DNA of 64,000 nucleotides from JBFLVU01 sp964589625. Its GTDB lineage: Bacteria > Acidobacteriota > UBA4820 > DSQY01. The stretch lies in NCBI GenBank assembly GCA_964589625.1, contig CAZPSH010000002.1:62001-126000 (forward strand), in the 5' to 3' direction. Made by a program: the position numbers and the translations under genes. Numbering within the stretch: the stretch's first letter is position 1; each line of letters begins with the position of its first letter. Of the stretch, positions 50,993 to 59,091 are shown in pieces. The notes below the pieces were generated by a model. It did not search any database. It worked only from the letters and a program-made list of their open reading frames with translations, and was not told the DNA's origin.

Positions 50993-51226
50993 ATGGCCGA
51001 CGCAAACCTGAAGGTTTCCGAGAACGTTCCCGGCAAGTGGTTCGTGGATGAGAACTGCATCGCGTGCGACTCCTGCATTTCCATCGCCCCCGATCACTTC
51101 CAGATGAACGAGGATTCTACCCACGCCTTCGTCTCCAAGCAGCCCGAAACGGCAGAGGAGGAGCAGCTTTGCGAGGACGCCAAAGCTTCCTGCCCCTCCG
51201 AGTCCATCGGGAACGACGGCGAGTAA
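50993..51226 (+). CDS. single-cluster [4Fe-4S] ferredoxin
   Basis: 77 residues, acidic. FVDENCIACDSCISIAPDHF provides CxxCxxC and KASCPSESI the fourth Cys, the ligand set of one-cluster ferredoxins of the Fd-III/thermophilic type (an additional Cys in EEQLCEDAK is free). The gene has its own promoter and strong terminator, so it is monocistronic and probably abundant. It is a candidate electron carrier for the 2-oxoacid oxidoreductase and Nuo-like module encoded at 26-34 kb; this is inference. Confidence 0.92.
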   Translation: MADANLKVSENVPGKWFVDENCIACDSCISIAPDHFQMNEDSTHAFVSKQPETAEEEQLCEDAKASCPSESIGNDGE

Positions 51227-51253
51227 GCCCAGGGAATCAAGGATCTCAATGGG

Positions 51254-51284
51254 CGGCCCGGGAGAACCCCGGGCCGTCCTTTTT
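51254..51284 (+). terminator. intrinsic terminator of the ferredoxin gene
   Basis: A perfect 9-bp stem CGGCCCGGG / CCCGGGCCG with loop AGAAC, followed by TCCTTTTT. Confidence 0.88.
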
Positions 51285-51356
51285 CGTACCCCTGCGAGGC
51301 TGTGCTAAGGTGACACCCGGCCCACAGGGAAATCGGACCCTCGAACGGAGGCCACC

Positions 51357-54299
51357 ATGAGAAGGCGCAACGGTTGGGTGATCGGGGCGGTCCTCGCGTG
51401 TTTGGCGAGCGCGGCGGAAGGGGCTTACCCGGAACAGAAGCTGCGGTTCGGACTGCGGGTGGGGCCGGAGCAGTGGACGGCCGCCGGGGAGGCGCTGCGG
51501 CTGGCGCCGGCCGATCCGGCCAACCCGGTTGGCCTCACGATCCAAATTCCCGCGGAATGGACCCAGGCCCCGGATTGGGGAGCCCTGGACGGCGTCTTGG
51601 AGGCGGCGAGGGCGGCGAACGCTAGGCTCTGCGTCACCACGGCCATTCCCGCGGAGCCGGCATCGCCCGAGACCCTGAAATACCTGGCCACCCTCTCCTC
51701 CCACGCCGGGGAGGAGGCGGACGCGATGGGACTCTCTTTCGCCCCGTCGGAATTCTCGGAGGCCCTCCTGTCGGAGCCCGACCAGCTGGCTCTGGCCCTC
51801 AAGCGCGTGACGGCTTCCTTGAGGGGGGGAAGCGGCGCGAAGATTCTGCTGGGGGAGGTTTCCCCGGCCGACCTGCCTCTCTTGGAACCCCTCTACGAGA
51901 GGGACTTCCGAGCCTACGTGGAGGGGTATTCGTCGGCGACCACGGGGAGCGCGGGCGAACCGTCGGAGGCCGTCGTGTCCTTTCTCCAGGGGTACCACCT
52001 GGGGGCGCCCTTGCTCCTGCACTTGCCCCGCACGACGAATCCCATCGCCGCCCAAATCCTCGTCCTCGCCTCGGCGAGCCGGGACGTGACGTACACGGAT
52101 GTGGAGGCCGTGGACCCCGCTTCCGCCTGGAGTGGGCTCCTGGACCTCCGCGCGCGGCTCTCGCCGGGGACGGCGCCCGGCTTCGGCGCCATGGCCACGC
52201 AGATCACCGGGCCCGAGGGGGCGAGACCCGATGTGGGCCTGATCCACCTCCTCGACGCGGATCGCATGGCCCAGTCGATGGTGCTCGTGCCCCGCGTGGC
52301 GGGCTCTCGCCCCGGAGTCCTCCGGGTCCGGCTCCCGACGGCGGACATCACGGACCCGATCCTGTACATCCTTCCGGGGTGCGAGCGCCGGGACGTGGGG
52401 TACACGGCGGACCAGAAGAAGCAGGAGACGGCCCTGGAGGTGCCCTGGGAGGGCCGGCCCCTTCTCCTCTCCTTCAACCGTCTTCGGACGGGCACGGTGG
52501 GCCAAGAGGAACTGACGGTCACCAGCGTCTACCGTCTTCCCGTGGAGGTGATCCTGGCGCGGCACCAGGCCGTGAGCCAGCCCCAGGAGATCTTCCTGGA
52601 CAACTACGTGCGCGACGCGCAGGTGGACTACCACTTCCGCCTCCCGGGGGGCACCGGGAGCTTGGACGTCACCTTTCTCAACACCTTCTTCTTCGAGAAG
52701 GGGGCCGGGGCCCGGTGGGTCCAGAACCAGCTCCTCGTGAACGGAGTGGCCTGGAAGGGCAAGACCCTGCCCGAACTGCCCATCATTGAGCCCGAGAAGG
52801 TCAACGCCCTACCCCTGGGATTGACCCTGGGCCGGGATTACACGTACCGCTACCTGAAGGACGATGTGGTGGAGGGGGTGACCTGTTTCGAGGTGGAGTT
52901 CGTCCCCGCCGAGGACGCCCGGGGCAGCCTCTACACCGGCAAGGTCTGGATCAGCCACGATTCCTACCAGAAAATCCGCATGTCGGTCCGCCAGGTCGGG
53001 CTCAAGGAGCCCCTCGTCAGCAACGAGGAGACCGATTTCTACGCTCCGTACCAGGCCCCGGACGGGAGGTCCTTCTGGCTCCTGTCCCGGGTTCGCGGAC
53101 AGCAGATCTTCTCCGTCGTCGGCCAGAACGTGGTGGGGGAGAGGGAAATCAACTTCGGGGCGCCGCGCCTGAACGACGCGGGCTTCCGGGCGTCGGTGGC
53201 CGAGGCGGAGGCCAGCGACCGGCGCATCCTCCAGGAGACCGACCAGGGCCTCAAATACCTCGAGAAGCAGGCCGACGGAACCCGTAAGATCCAGTTGGAC
53301 CAGAAGACGGGCCGCCTCTTCGCGGTGGGCGGATTCTATTACGACAAGAGCCTCGACTTTCCGCTCCCCCTCGTGGGGGTCAACTATTTCGACTACGACT
53401 ACAAGAAGACGAAGACCCAGGTGAACCTGCTGGTCGCGGGCGCCGTGAACAGCCTGGCGGCGTCCAAGGTCAATCTCCTGCCCAAGGTGGACGGGAGCCT
53501 GAACACCGTCCTCTTCGCCGTCCCCTTCCAGGACCGCCTCTACCGCGGCGGCGTGGAGGACGAGGGCCAGAAGGTGAAGATCCTGAGGGAGTCCGTGTCC
53601 GTGGGCGCCGGCTGGCGCTTTCAGGAATTCTCCAAGCTCTCCCTGGACCTCCGCGGCAGGTATCTCCGCTTCTCGCGCACCTCCGACACCGCCCCCGGGT
53701 TCGTCCTCCCCGAGGACCACTTCGACTGGGAGGCCGACGTTTCCTACGACTTCTCCTGGAAGGGCTGGTCCCTGGGCTCGAGTTACGAAATGCACAGAAG
53801 GAGCCGGTGGGAGCCGTGGGGGCTTCCCGGAAGCCCGAGGGACGTCTCGGCCTTCAAGGACTACGTCCAGTGGAGCGCCGCCTTCAGCAAGGCCTTCTAC
53901 CTTCCCAAGTTCCAGAAGGTGTCGGCCTCCATCTCCTGGCTCGACGGGAAGGACCTGGACCGCTTCAGCCGCTACGAGTTTACCTACCTCGGCCGTCGAT
54001 CCCTGGCCGGCTTCGCCGGGAGCGGGATCCGCTTCGACCGGGGCTCCATCGCCGCCCTCGCCTACCAGTTCAACCTGGCGCAGGTGGTGCGCTTCGGCGT
54101 CTCCCTCGAGCACGCGCGCATCCAGCCCATCAAGAGGCTGGGAACGTGGCAGAACCACACCGGGGTGAGCCTCTCGGGCTCCGTGGCGGGCCCCTGGCAG
54201 ACGCTGTGGACGCTGGATGCGGGCTACGCGCTCCGCAGCGACGTGGGTCCGGTGGAGAGGGACTATACGGTGGCCCTCGCCATCCTCAAGCTCTGGTGA
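51357..54299 (+). CDS. 980-residue exported protein with C-terminal outer-membrane barrel
   Basis: A signal peptide (WVIGAVLACLASAAEGAYPE) leads into three regions. Residues ~25-330 form an alpha/beta domain with a barrel-like rhythm (VGLTIQIPAEWTQAPDWGAL, RLCVTTAIPAEPASPETLKY, AKILLGEVSPADLPLLEPLY), similar in feel to a TIM-barrel glycoside hydrolase without clear catalytic residues. Residues ~480-590 resemble LolA/RseB-like sheets (GLTLGRDYTYRYLKDDVVEG, LYTGKVWISHDSYQKIRMSV). Residues ~670-980 alternate hydrophobic and polar residues with aromatic girdles, a predicted beta-barrel ending in the terminal aromatic W expected of BamA substrates. I do not recognise a named family; the assignment is architectural. 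Confidence 0.85.
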   Translation: MRRRNGWVIGAVLACLASAAEGAYPEQKLRFGLRVGPEQWTAAGEALRLAPADPANPVGLTIQIPAEWTQAPDWGALDGVLEAARAANARLCVTTAIPAEPASPETLKYLATLSSHAGEEADAMGLSFAPSEFSEALLSEPDQLALALKRVTASLRGGSGAKILLGEVSPADLPLLEPLYERDFRAYVEGYSSATTGSAGEPSEAVVSFLQGYHLGAPLLLHLPRTTNPIAAQILVLASASRDVTYTDVEAVDPASAWSGLLDLRARLSPGTAPGFGAMATQITGPEGARPDVGLIHLLDADRMAQSMVLVPRVAGSRPGVLRVRLPTADITDPILYILPGCERRDVGYTADQKKQETALEVPWEGRPLLLSFNRLRTGTVGQEELTVTSVYRLPVEVILARHQAVSQPQEIFLDNYVRDAQVDYHFRLPGGTGSLDVTFLNTFFFEKGAGARWVQNQLLVNGVAWKGKTLPELPIIEPEKVNALPLGLTLGRDYTYRYLKDDVVEGVTCFEVEFVPAEDARGSLYTGKVWISHDSYQKIRMSVRQVGLKEPLVSNEETDFYAPYQAPDGRSFWLLSRVRGQQIFSVVGQNVVGEREINFGAPRLNDAGFRASVAEAEASDRRILQETDQGLKYLEKQADGTRKIQLDQKTGRLFAVGGFYYDKSLDFPLPLVGVNYFDYDYKKTKTQVNLLVAGAVNSLAASKVNLLPKVDGSLNTVLFAVPFQDRLYRGGVEDEGQKVKILRESVSVGAGWRFQEFSKLSLDLRGRYLRFSRTSDTAPGFVLPEDHFDWEADVSYDFSWKGWSLGSSYEMHRRSRWEPWGLPGSPRDVSAFKDYVQWSAAFSKAFYLPKFQKVSASISWLDGKDLDRFSRYEFTYLGRRSLAGFAGSGIRFDRGSIAALAYQFNLAQVVRFGVSLEHARIQPIKRLGTWQNHTGVSLSGSVAGPWQTLWTLDAGYALRSDVGPVERDYTVALAILKLW

Positions 54300-54309
54300 G
54301 GAGGGGAAG

Positions 54310-55278
54310 GTGGCGGCCCGGCTTCCGCTCCTCGTCCTGACGTCCCCCCTCCCCGGGGACGCCCTCGACCTCGCCGAGGGAAAGGCCCGGGTTCATACGC
54401 TCCGCCCGCGCGGTCCCCTCTCGGAGGAGGCTCTTCTGCGGGCGCTGAGGCGCGCGGTCGGCGCCGTCACGCTTCTGAGCCACCCCATGTCGGCGCGGGT
54501 CCTGGAATCGTGCCCCAAGCTGAAGGTGGTCTCCAACTACGCGGTGGGGACCGACAACGTGGACCTGGAGGCCGCACGGAGGTTGGGCATTCGCGTGACG
54601 AACACGCCCGATGTCCTCACCGAGGCGACGGCGGACCTCGCCTGGACCCTCCTTCTGGGCGCCGCGCGGCGGGTCTCCGAGGGCGACCGGATGGTGCGCG
54701 CGGGCCGCTTCCGGGGATGGGCCCCCGGCCTTCTCCTCGGGATGGACTTAAGGGGAAAGCTCCTCGGGGTCGTCGGCATGGGGCGCATCGGCAGGGCCGT
54801 CGCCCGGCGCGCGCCCGCCTTCGGCATGAGGGTGGCCTACGCCCAGCGCCGCCGGCTCCTCGAGTCCGAGGAGGCCGCCCTCGGCGCGACGTACATGGAC
54901 CTCGACTCCCTCTTGAGGTCGGCCGACGTCGTGAGCCTGCACTGTCCGCTCACACCGGAGACCCGGCACCTCCTCGACGACCGACGCCTGCGCTCCATGA
55001 AGCCCGGGGCCGTTCTCGTGAACACGGCCCGGGGGCCCGTGGTGGACGAGGCGGCTCTCGTGGAGCGCCTTCGCGAGGGTCGCCTGTTGGCGGCGGGATT
55101 GGACGTTTACGAGGGCGAACCGGCTCTGGCTCCGGGCCTGAGGGACCTGCCCAACGTCCTGCTCCTGCCGCACCTGGGGTCTGCCGGGGAGGAAACCCGG
55201 GCCGAGATGGCGCGGATGGCGGTGGCGGACTGCCTTGCGGTGATGGAAGGCCGGGAGCCGGCCCATCCCGTCGTTTGA
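54310..55278 (+). CDS. D-isomer-specific 2-hydroxyacid dehydrogenase
   Basis: 322 residues from GTG 54310 after AGGAGGGGAAG. The NAD(P)-binding motif is LLGVVGMGRIGRAVARRAPA. The catalytic triad is present: Arg in VLVNTARGPVVDEAALV, Glu in GLDVYEGEPAL, His in LLLPHLGSAGEE. The substrate domain has LKVVSNYAVGTDNVDLEAAR. It most resembles glyoxylate/hydroxypyruvate reductases (GyaR-like). It is 10 bp downstream of the outer-membrane protein and 23 bp before the heptosyltransferase. Confidence 0.93.
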   Translation: MAARLPLLVLTSPLPGDALDLAEGKARVHTLRPRGPLSEEALLRALRRAVGAVTLLSHPMSARVLESCPKLKVVSNYAVGTDNVDLEAARRLGIRVTNTPDVLTEATADLAWTLLLGAARRVSEGDRMVRAGRFRGWAPGLLLGMDLRGKLLGVVGMGRIGRAVARRAPAFGMRVAYAQRRRLLESEEAALGATYMDLDSLLRSADVVSLHCPLTPETRHLLDDRRLRSMKPGAVLVNTARGPVVDEAALVERLREGRLLAAGLDVYEGEPALAPGLRDLPNVLLLPHLGSAGEETRAEMARMAVADCLAVMEGREPAHPVV

Positions 55279-55301
55279 GCAGGAGATCCGGAGGGAGGCC
55301 G

Positions 55302-56360
55302 ATGGCCATGGGCGCGGAGGTGGAACTCCGGCGGGGGGCAAGGCTTCTGGTCCGCCTGCCGAACTGGGTGGGGGACGTGCTCTTCTGCACGCCCTCCCTG
55401 GCGGCCCTCCGCCGCGCGCGGCCCGATGTTCGCGTCACCGCCCTCGTGAGGCCCTCCGTGCTCCCGGCGGTGGAAGGCCTGCCCTTCGTGGACGAGGTCC
55501 TCACGCTCTCGGCAACCACACCCGGCCGAACCCTGGCCGAGGCGCGGAGGCTGCGAGCCCTGGGGTTCCACGCCGCGCTCGTATTTCCCAAGGGATTCCG
55601 CGAGGCGCTCCTCGTGCGGCTGGCGGGCATCCCCGTGCGGATCGGATTGGCCACCGACCGGAGGAGAGCCCTCCTCACCCGGCCGGTGTCTTTCACCCGC
55701 GAGGACTGGGGGCGCCACCACGTGGACCAGTTCGCCCGGGTCCTCTCCCCCCTGGGCATTTCGCTGGCGGGCGAAGGCATGGCCTTCCCCGTCGGTGCGA
55801 CGGACCGGGAGGCGGCCTCGGCGCTCCTGCGCGCGTGCGGCGTCGAGAGGCCGTACGCGGTCCTCCACGCGGGGGCGAGCAAATTGCCAAGGGCCTGGCA
55901 CCCGGAGCGCTTCGCCGAGGTGGCCCGCGGGCTCAGCGCGCGTGGAGGTCTGGCGGTGGTCCTCGTTGGAACGGCGGCCGAATCCGAGCTCTGCGAGGCG
56001 GTGAGGGCTGGGGCCCCGGAGGCCGTGAGCGTGGCCGGCAAGACGAACCTGAAGTCCATGGCCGCCCTCCTGGAGGGGGCCGCTCTTTTTCTGGGCAGCG
56101 ACTCGGGCCCCATGCACCTCGCCGCCGCGGCGGGCGCGCCGGTGGTGGCGGTCTTCGGTCCTGGCGCCCCCGGGAAGACGGCCCCCTACGTGCCGGCCCG
56201 CCGGTTTCGGGTCGTCTACACGGCGCACCCATGCTCTCCCTGCCGCCAGGCCTTCTGGAAGGAGTGCCGCCCCTCGCCCTCGGGCAAGCCTCCCTGCATC
56301 GAGGGCGTCCATTCCGCCAGCGTGCTGTCCGCCTGTCTGGAGCTCCTGGACTCGAAGTGA
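55302..56360 (+). CDS. waaF: GT9 lipopolysaccharide heptosyltransferase II
   Basis: 352 residues from ATG 55302 (GGAGGGAGG upstream). LLVRLPNWVGDVLFCTPSLA is the WaaF/WaaC N-terminal signature; PYAVLHAGASKLPRAWHPER, FLGSDSGPMHLAAAAGAPVV and AVFGPGAPGKTAPY mark the ADP-heptose-binding half. The C-terminal CSPCRQAFWKECRPSPSGK is a Cys motif found in many GT9 members. It adds heptose to the LPS inner core on the cytoplasmic side, in keeping with the LpxH-like enzyme. Confidence 0.9.
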   Translation: MAMGAEVELRRGARLLVRLPNWVGDVLFCTPSLAALRRARPDVRVTALVRPSVLPAVEGLPFVDEVLTLSATTPGRTLAEARRLRALGFHAALVFPKGFREALLVRLAGIPVRIGLATDRRRALLTRPVSFTREDWGRHHVDQFARVLSPLGISLAGEGMAFPVGATDREAASALLRACGVERPYAVLHAGASKLPRAWHPERFAEVARGLSARGGLAVVLVGTAAESELCEAVRAGAPEAVSVAGKTNLKSMAALLEGAALFLGSDSGPMHLAAAAGAPVVAVFGPGAPGKTAPYVPARRFRVVYTAHPCSPCRQAFWKECRPSPSGKPPCIEGVHSASVLSACLELLDSK

Positions 56361-56478
56361 CGCGATGGGGGACGAGCCCCGAGGCACAGGAGCCTGCGAT
56401 GGCTCAGGAGACCTTTCGCCGCAATGCGGCCTCGGCTTCTTTGGTTCGTGGGCCCTTGGACGCTCGAAGTCGATCTCT

Positions 56479-57057
56479 TCAAAACCCCAGGGTCTTGCAC
56501 CGTCCTGAGCCGTCGCAGGCCTTTCCCGGCTCGATCCAACAGGCGTGCGGTTCTGGCTCGGCCTCCCCGAGGATCTCTCGGAGGATCTGCCGGTCGGGGC
56601 TGGAGAGCGTGCGCGAGGGCGCCGCCTGGGAGGCGGCCGGGGCGGGGGAGTCCGGCGGAGGTTGCGCCGGGGCCCTCTCCGCGGAGGGCAGAGAGGAACC
56701 GCGCTCGGATTCCTCCCCCACGAGGGCCACGCCCGTCCCGGAAATGCGGATGAACCACCGGGCGAACTGCTCCTGCAACCGCGGAGGGTACGAGGAGAGG
56801 CCGATGGCGCGCTCCACCGCCGGCCGGTCGAGGAAGACCGGCCGGCCCGCCCGGAGCATAGCGAGGACCTGGTCCACCAGGGGATCCCCGGCCTGCAGGT
56901 AGGCAAGCCGGCTCAGCTCCGCCAAACCGATTCGCGTGATTCTCAACTCCGCCGGAAGGGGGGCGGACTCCGGCGCGCCGGGGTCATCCGGAGGGGCCGA
57001 TGGCCCTGAGAGCCTCCGGAGGGCGCCCGCCGCCAGGGACTTTACGGCGCTGTCCAC
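56479..57057 (-). CDS. microcompartment-associated protein, PduM-like pattern or cargo
   Basis: 192 residues from GTG 57057 (AGGGAT upstream), overlapping the first BMC-P gene by 16 bp. The N-terminus MDSAVKSLAAGALRRLSG is a short amphipathic helix of the kind used as an encapsulation peptide. The core (LRITRIGLAELSRLAYLQAG, DQVLAMLRAGRPVFLDRPAV) has the same hydrophobic spacing as the PduM region LRILLIDLP...ALAFGIRVQL, a resemblance I rate as weak. A Pro/Ala-rich linker leads to a C-terminal helix and three Cys (HACWIEP, KACDGSGRCK). Function unknown; assignment rests on operon context. Confidence 0.72.
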   Translation of the reverse strand: MDSAVKSLAAGALRRLSGPSAPPDDPGAPESAPLPAELRITRIGLAELSRLAYLQAGDPLVDQVLAMLRAGRPVFLDRPAVERAIGLSSYPPRLQEQFARWFIRISGTGVALVGEESERGSSLPSAERAPAQPPPDSPAPAASQAAPSRTLSSPDRQILREILGEAEPEPHACWIEPGKACDGSGRCKTLGF

Positions 57058-57344
57058 GGGTCATCCCTGCGGGAAGGGGTCAACCGAACCTGATCTACGA
57101 CGGCGAGGACCACGGCGTCCAAGGGGTTGTCCCCCCGCCCCACGGCGTCCACCGCGCTTTGCCCCTCGAGGCAGAGGAGGACCTCGTCGCCCTCTCCAGC
57201 GTCCACCAGGTCCACGGCGGTCATGGGGAGCCCAAGGGGCCTCCGGTCCAGGTCGAGGGGTTGCACCTGAAGGAGCTTGAGTCCCTCGTACTTGTAGAAC
57301 TTCTGTGTGGCGACGACGGTGCCCACGACCCGGCCCACCTTCAC
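57042..57344 (-). CDS. BMC-P (EutN/CcmL) pentameric vertex protein A
   Basis: 100 residues from GTG 57344, overlapping the stop of vertex protein B (GTGA). The family start KVGRVVGTVVATQKFYKYEG, the central KLLQVQPLD and VDLVDAGEGDEVLLCLEGQ, and the C-terminal LDAVVLAVVDQV are the EutN/CcmL beta-barrel. These pentamers cap the vertices of polyhedral shells. It is one of three BMC-P copies. Confidence 0.92.
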   Translation of the reverse strand: MKVGRVVGTVVATQKFYKYEGLKLLQVQPLDLDRRPLGLPMTAVDLVDAGEGDEVLLCLEGQSAVDAVGRGDNPLDAVVLAVVDQVRLTPSRRDDPWTAP

Positions 57345-57601
57345 GGCAGCGCCTCGTGCAGTTCGTCCACGATGCCGACGATGGCGGCGTCGCAGGGAAC
57401 GATGGCGGGAAGAAAGGCGTAGGAGGCCTCCCGCTGGCGGACGTACAGCACCACCTCGCCGGCGCCCGCCCCCGCGGCGTCCAAGGCCACGAAGGGCCTC
57501 TCCCGGCCGTTCAGCGGCTCCACCAGGAGGAGTTTGTGCCCCTCGAGGCGGGCGTCCTTCATCGTCGACACGAGGTTTCCGATCACTTTCCCGACGTTCA
57601 C
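57341..57601 (-). CDS. BMC-P (EutN/CcmL) pentameric vertex protein B
   Basis: 86 residues from GTG 57601. NVGKVIGNLVSTMKDARLEG and HKLLLVEPLNGRERPFVALD match the family, as does DAAIVGIVDELHEALP at the end. The VALDAAGAGAGEVVLYVRQR loop is the usual ligand-facing region. The gene is preceded by a 100-bp gap carrying the AAATCC repeat. Confidence 0.92.
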   Translation of the reverse strand: MNVGKVIGNLVSTMKDARLEGHKLLLVEPLNGRERPFVALDAAGAGAGEVVLYVRQREASYAFLPAIVPCDAAIVGIVDELHEALP

Positions 57602-57653
57602 CGTCCCGCGCCTTTCGACCCGCCCCAATCCCGAATCCCCAACTCCCCTTGGG

Positions 57654-57694
57654 TTTCGGAGTTCGAAATCCGAAATTCGACATCCGAAATCCGG
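57654..57694. repeat. AAATCCG-type heptamer array (copy 2)
   Basis: The + strand contains TTTCGGAGTTCGAAATCCG then AAATTCG, ACATCCG and AAATCCGG, imperfect 7-bp units of the same kind as at 18637-18674. It sits between two BMC-P genes. Confidence 0.7.
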
Positions 57695-57701
57695 CCCCCC
57701 G

Positions 57702-57968
57702 TCAGTCCAGGCTTACGGTGTCCACGATGCCAACGATGGCCGCGTCCACGGGGGCGTCCTTGGTTCGCTCGGTCATCCGGGCGGACGACCCCGTGCAAAG
57801 GATCACGGTTTCCCGGAATCCGGCCTGAACCGTGTCCACCGCCACCTCGTAGCCCCCGTCGGGCTCGAGGCGGGGCGTGAGCGTCGCCACCACCAGGAGC
57901 TTGCACCCCGACAGGCGGGCGTCCTTTCGGGTGGCCACGACGGTGCCCACCACCCTTCCGAGGCGCAC
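57702..57968 (-). CDS. BMC-P (EutN/CcmL) pentameric vertex protein C
   Basis: 88 residues from GTG 57968, 3 nt after the BMC-H stop. RLGRVVGTVVATRKDARLSG, CKLLVVATL and VDTVQAGFRETVILCTGSSA are typical, with DAAIVGIVDTVSLD at the C-terminus. It is closest in feel to PduN/EutN. With A and B it gives three distinct vertex proteins, a number typical of aldolase-type (PVM/Haliangium-like) microcompartments. Confidence 0.93.
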   Translation of the reverse strand: MRLGRVVGTVVATRKDARLSGCKLLVVATLTPRLEPDGGYEVAVDTVQAGFRETVILCTGSSARMTERTKDAPVDAAIVGIVDTVSLD

Positions 57969-57971
57969 GAC

Positions 57972-58271
57972 CTACTCGTTGGCGCTGGAGTGCCCGATGG
58001 GGAGGGCGTCCTCGAGCGACTTGTGGGGCCGCGGGATCACGTGGACCGTGACCAGCTCGCCCACCTTGCGGGCGGCGGCGGCCCCCGCGTCCGTGGCGGC
58101 CTTCACGGCGGCCACGTCTCCCCGGACGATGGCGGTCACGTAGGCGCCGCCGATCTTCTCCCAGCCCACGAGGGTCACCTTGGCGGCCTTGACCATGGCG
58201 TCCGACGCCTCGATCATCGCCACCAGACCCTTCGTCTCGATCATGCCCAGGGCCTCGCCGTATTCAGCCAT
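57972..58271 (-). CDS. BMC-H hexameric shell protein (EutM/PduA type)
   Basis: 99 residues, one BMC domain. GEALGMIETKGLVAMIEASD and MVKAAKVTLVGWEKIGGAYV are the signature halves, with GDVAAVKAATDAGAAAARKV after. The pore loop KIGGAYV replaces the common KIGSG, which would line the central pore differently. It is the only BMC-H gene seen and lies between the aldolase and the vertex genes. Confidence 0.95.
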   Translation of the reverse strand: MAEYGEALGMIETKGLVAMIEASDAMVKAAKVTLVGWEKIGGAYVTAIVRGDVAAVKAATDAGAAAARKVGELVTVHVIPRPHKSLEDALPIGHSSANE

Positions 58272-58301
58272 GCCTTCCTCCTTGCACTCTCACCTCACAT
58301 C

Positions 58302-59063
58302 TTACTTCATGGACCCCTCCGAATGGAACCGCGCGAACTCGCTCAGGAGCCGGACCAGGTCCTCCTCCCCCACGAACCGGCCCCCTCCGCCCGCCGCAGG
58401 GCACCCGTCGCACGGGCGCCCGGGGGCCGAGGCCAGGGCGTAACGGGCCCTCATGGAGTCCAGGTCGCGGACCACCGCGTCGGGGAGTTCGCGCCCTCCG
58501 CCCAAGGCATCGGTGTACAGGGTGATCCGTGCCGTGTGCTCCAAAGTTTCCATCCGGTAGTAGGCCGTCCTCACGTCGGGGCCGACGGCCACCGCGCCGT
58601 GGTTCGAAAGCAGGGCGGCGGCGCCCCCTCCGAGGATTTCGGCGGCCCTTCGGGCCAGGTCCGGCGTGGAGGGGAGTTCGAAGGGCACCAGGGGCACCGT
58701 TCCGAGGGCGAGGACCGCCTCCGAAAGAAGGGGACGATCCAGCCCGCGTCCCAGACAGGCCAGCGCCGTGGCGAAGGGCGGGTGGGCGTGAACCACCCCT
58801 CCCACGTCTGGTCGGGCCTGGTAAAGGGCCAGGTGGAGGGGCCACTCGCTCGAAGGATTCCCGGAGAGGGGCCGTCCGCCTGCGTCCAGGCGCGCCAGGA
58901 GATCCTCCCGGAGTTCCTCTTTAGGAAGGGCCGTGGGGGTGCAAAGGAACCCCTCGTTGGCCAGTCTGGCCGAGAGGTTCCCATCCGTGGCGGCGACGAA
59001 GCCGCGCCCGTGAAGGCGCCGACCGAAGTCCACGAGGTCACGCCGGACCTCGGCCTCGTCCAT
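58302..59063 (-). CDS. class II aldolase (fuculose-phosphate type) with C-terminal extension
   Basis: 253 residues. The FucA-like metal site is intact: HAHPPFATALA (two His), SNHGAVAVG (third His) and Glu in NPSSEWPLHLALY; ATDGNLSARL is the phosphate-binding loop. The enzyme would split a deoxysugar phosphate such as fuculose- or rhamnulose-1-phosphate into DHAP and lactaldehyde. Beyond the aldolase fold is a Cys/Gly linker (PGRPCDGCPAAGGG) and an amphipathic helix (EEDLVRLLSEFARFH) in the position and style of an encapsulation peptide. It is therefore probably the enzyme housed in the shell. Confidence 0.92.
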   Translation of the reverse strand: MDEAEVRRDLVDFGRRLHGRGFVAATDGNLSARLANEGFLCTPTALPKEELREDLLARLDAGGRPLSGNPSSEWPLHLALYQARPDVGGVVHAHPPFATALACLGRGLDRPLLSEAVLALGTVPLVPFELPSTPDLARRAAEILGGGAAALLSNHGAVAVGPDVRTAYYRMETLEHTARITLYTDALGGGRELPDAVVRDLDSMRARYALASAPGRPCDGCPAAGGGGRFVGEEDLVRLLSEFARFHSEGSMK

Positions 59064-59091
59064 GCCCCCACCTCCCCCGCGGCGTTCTGCG

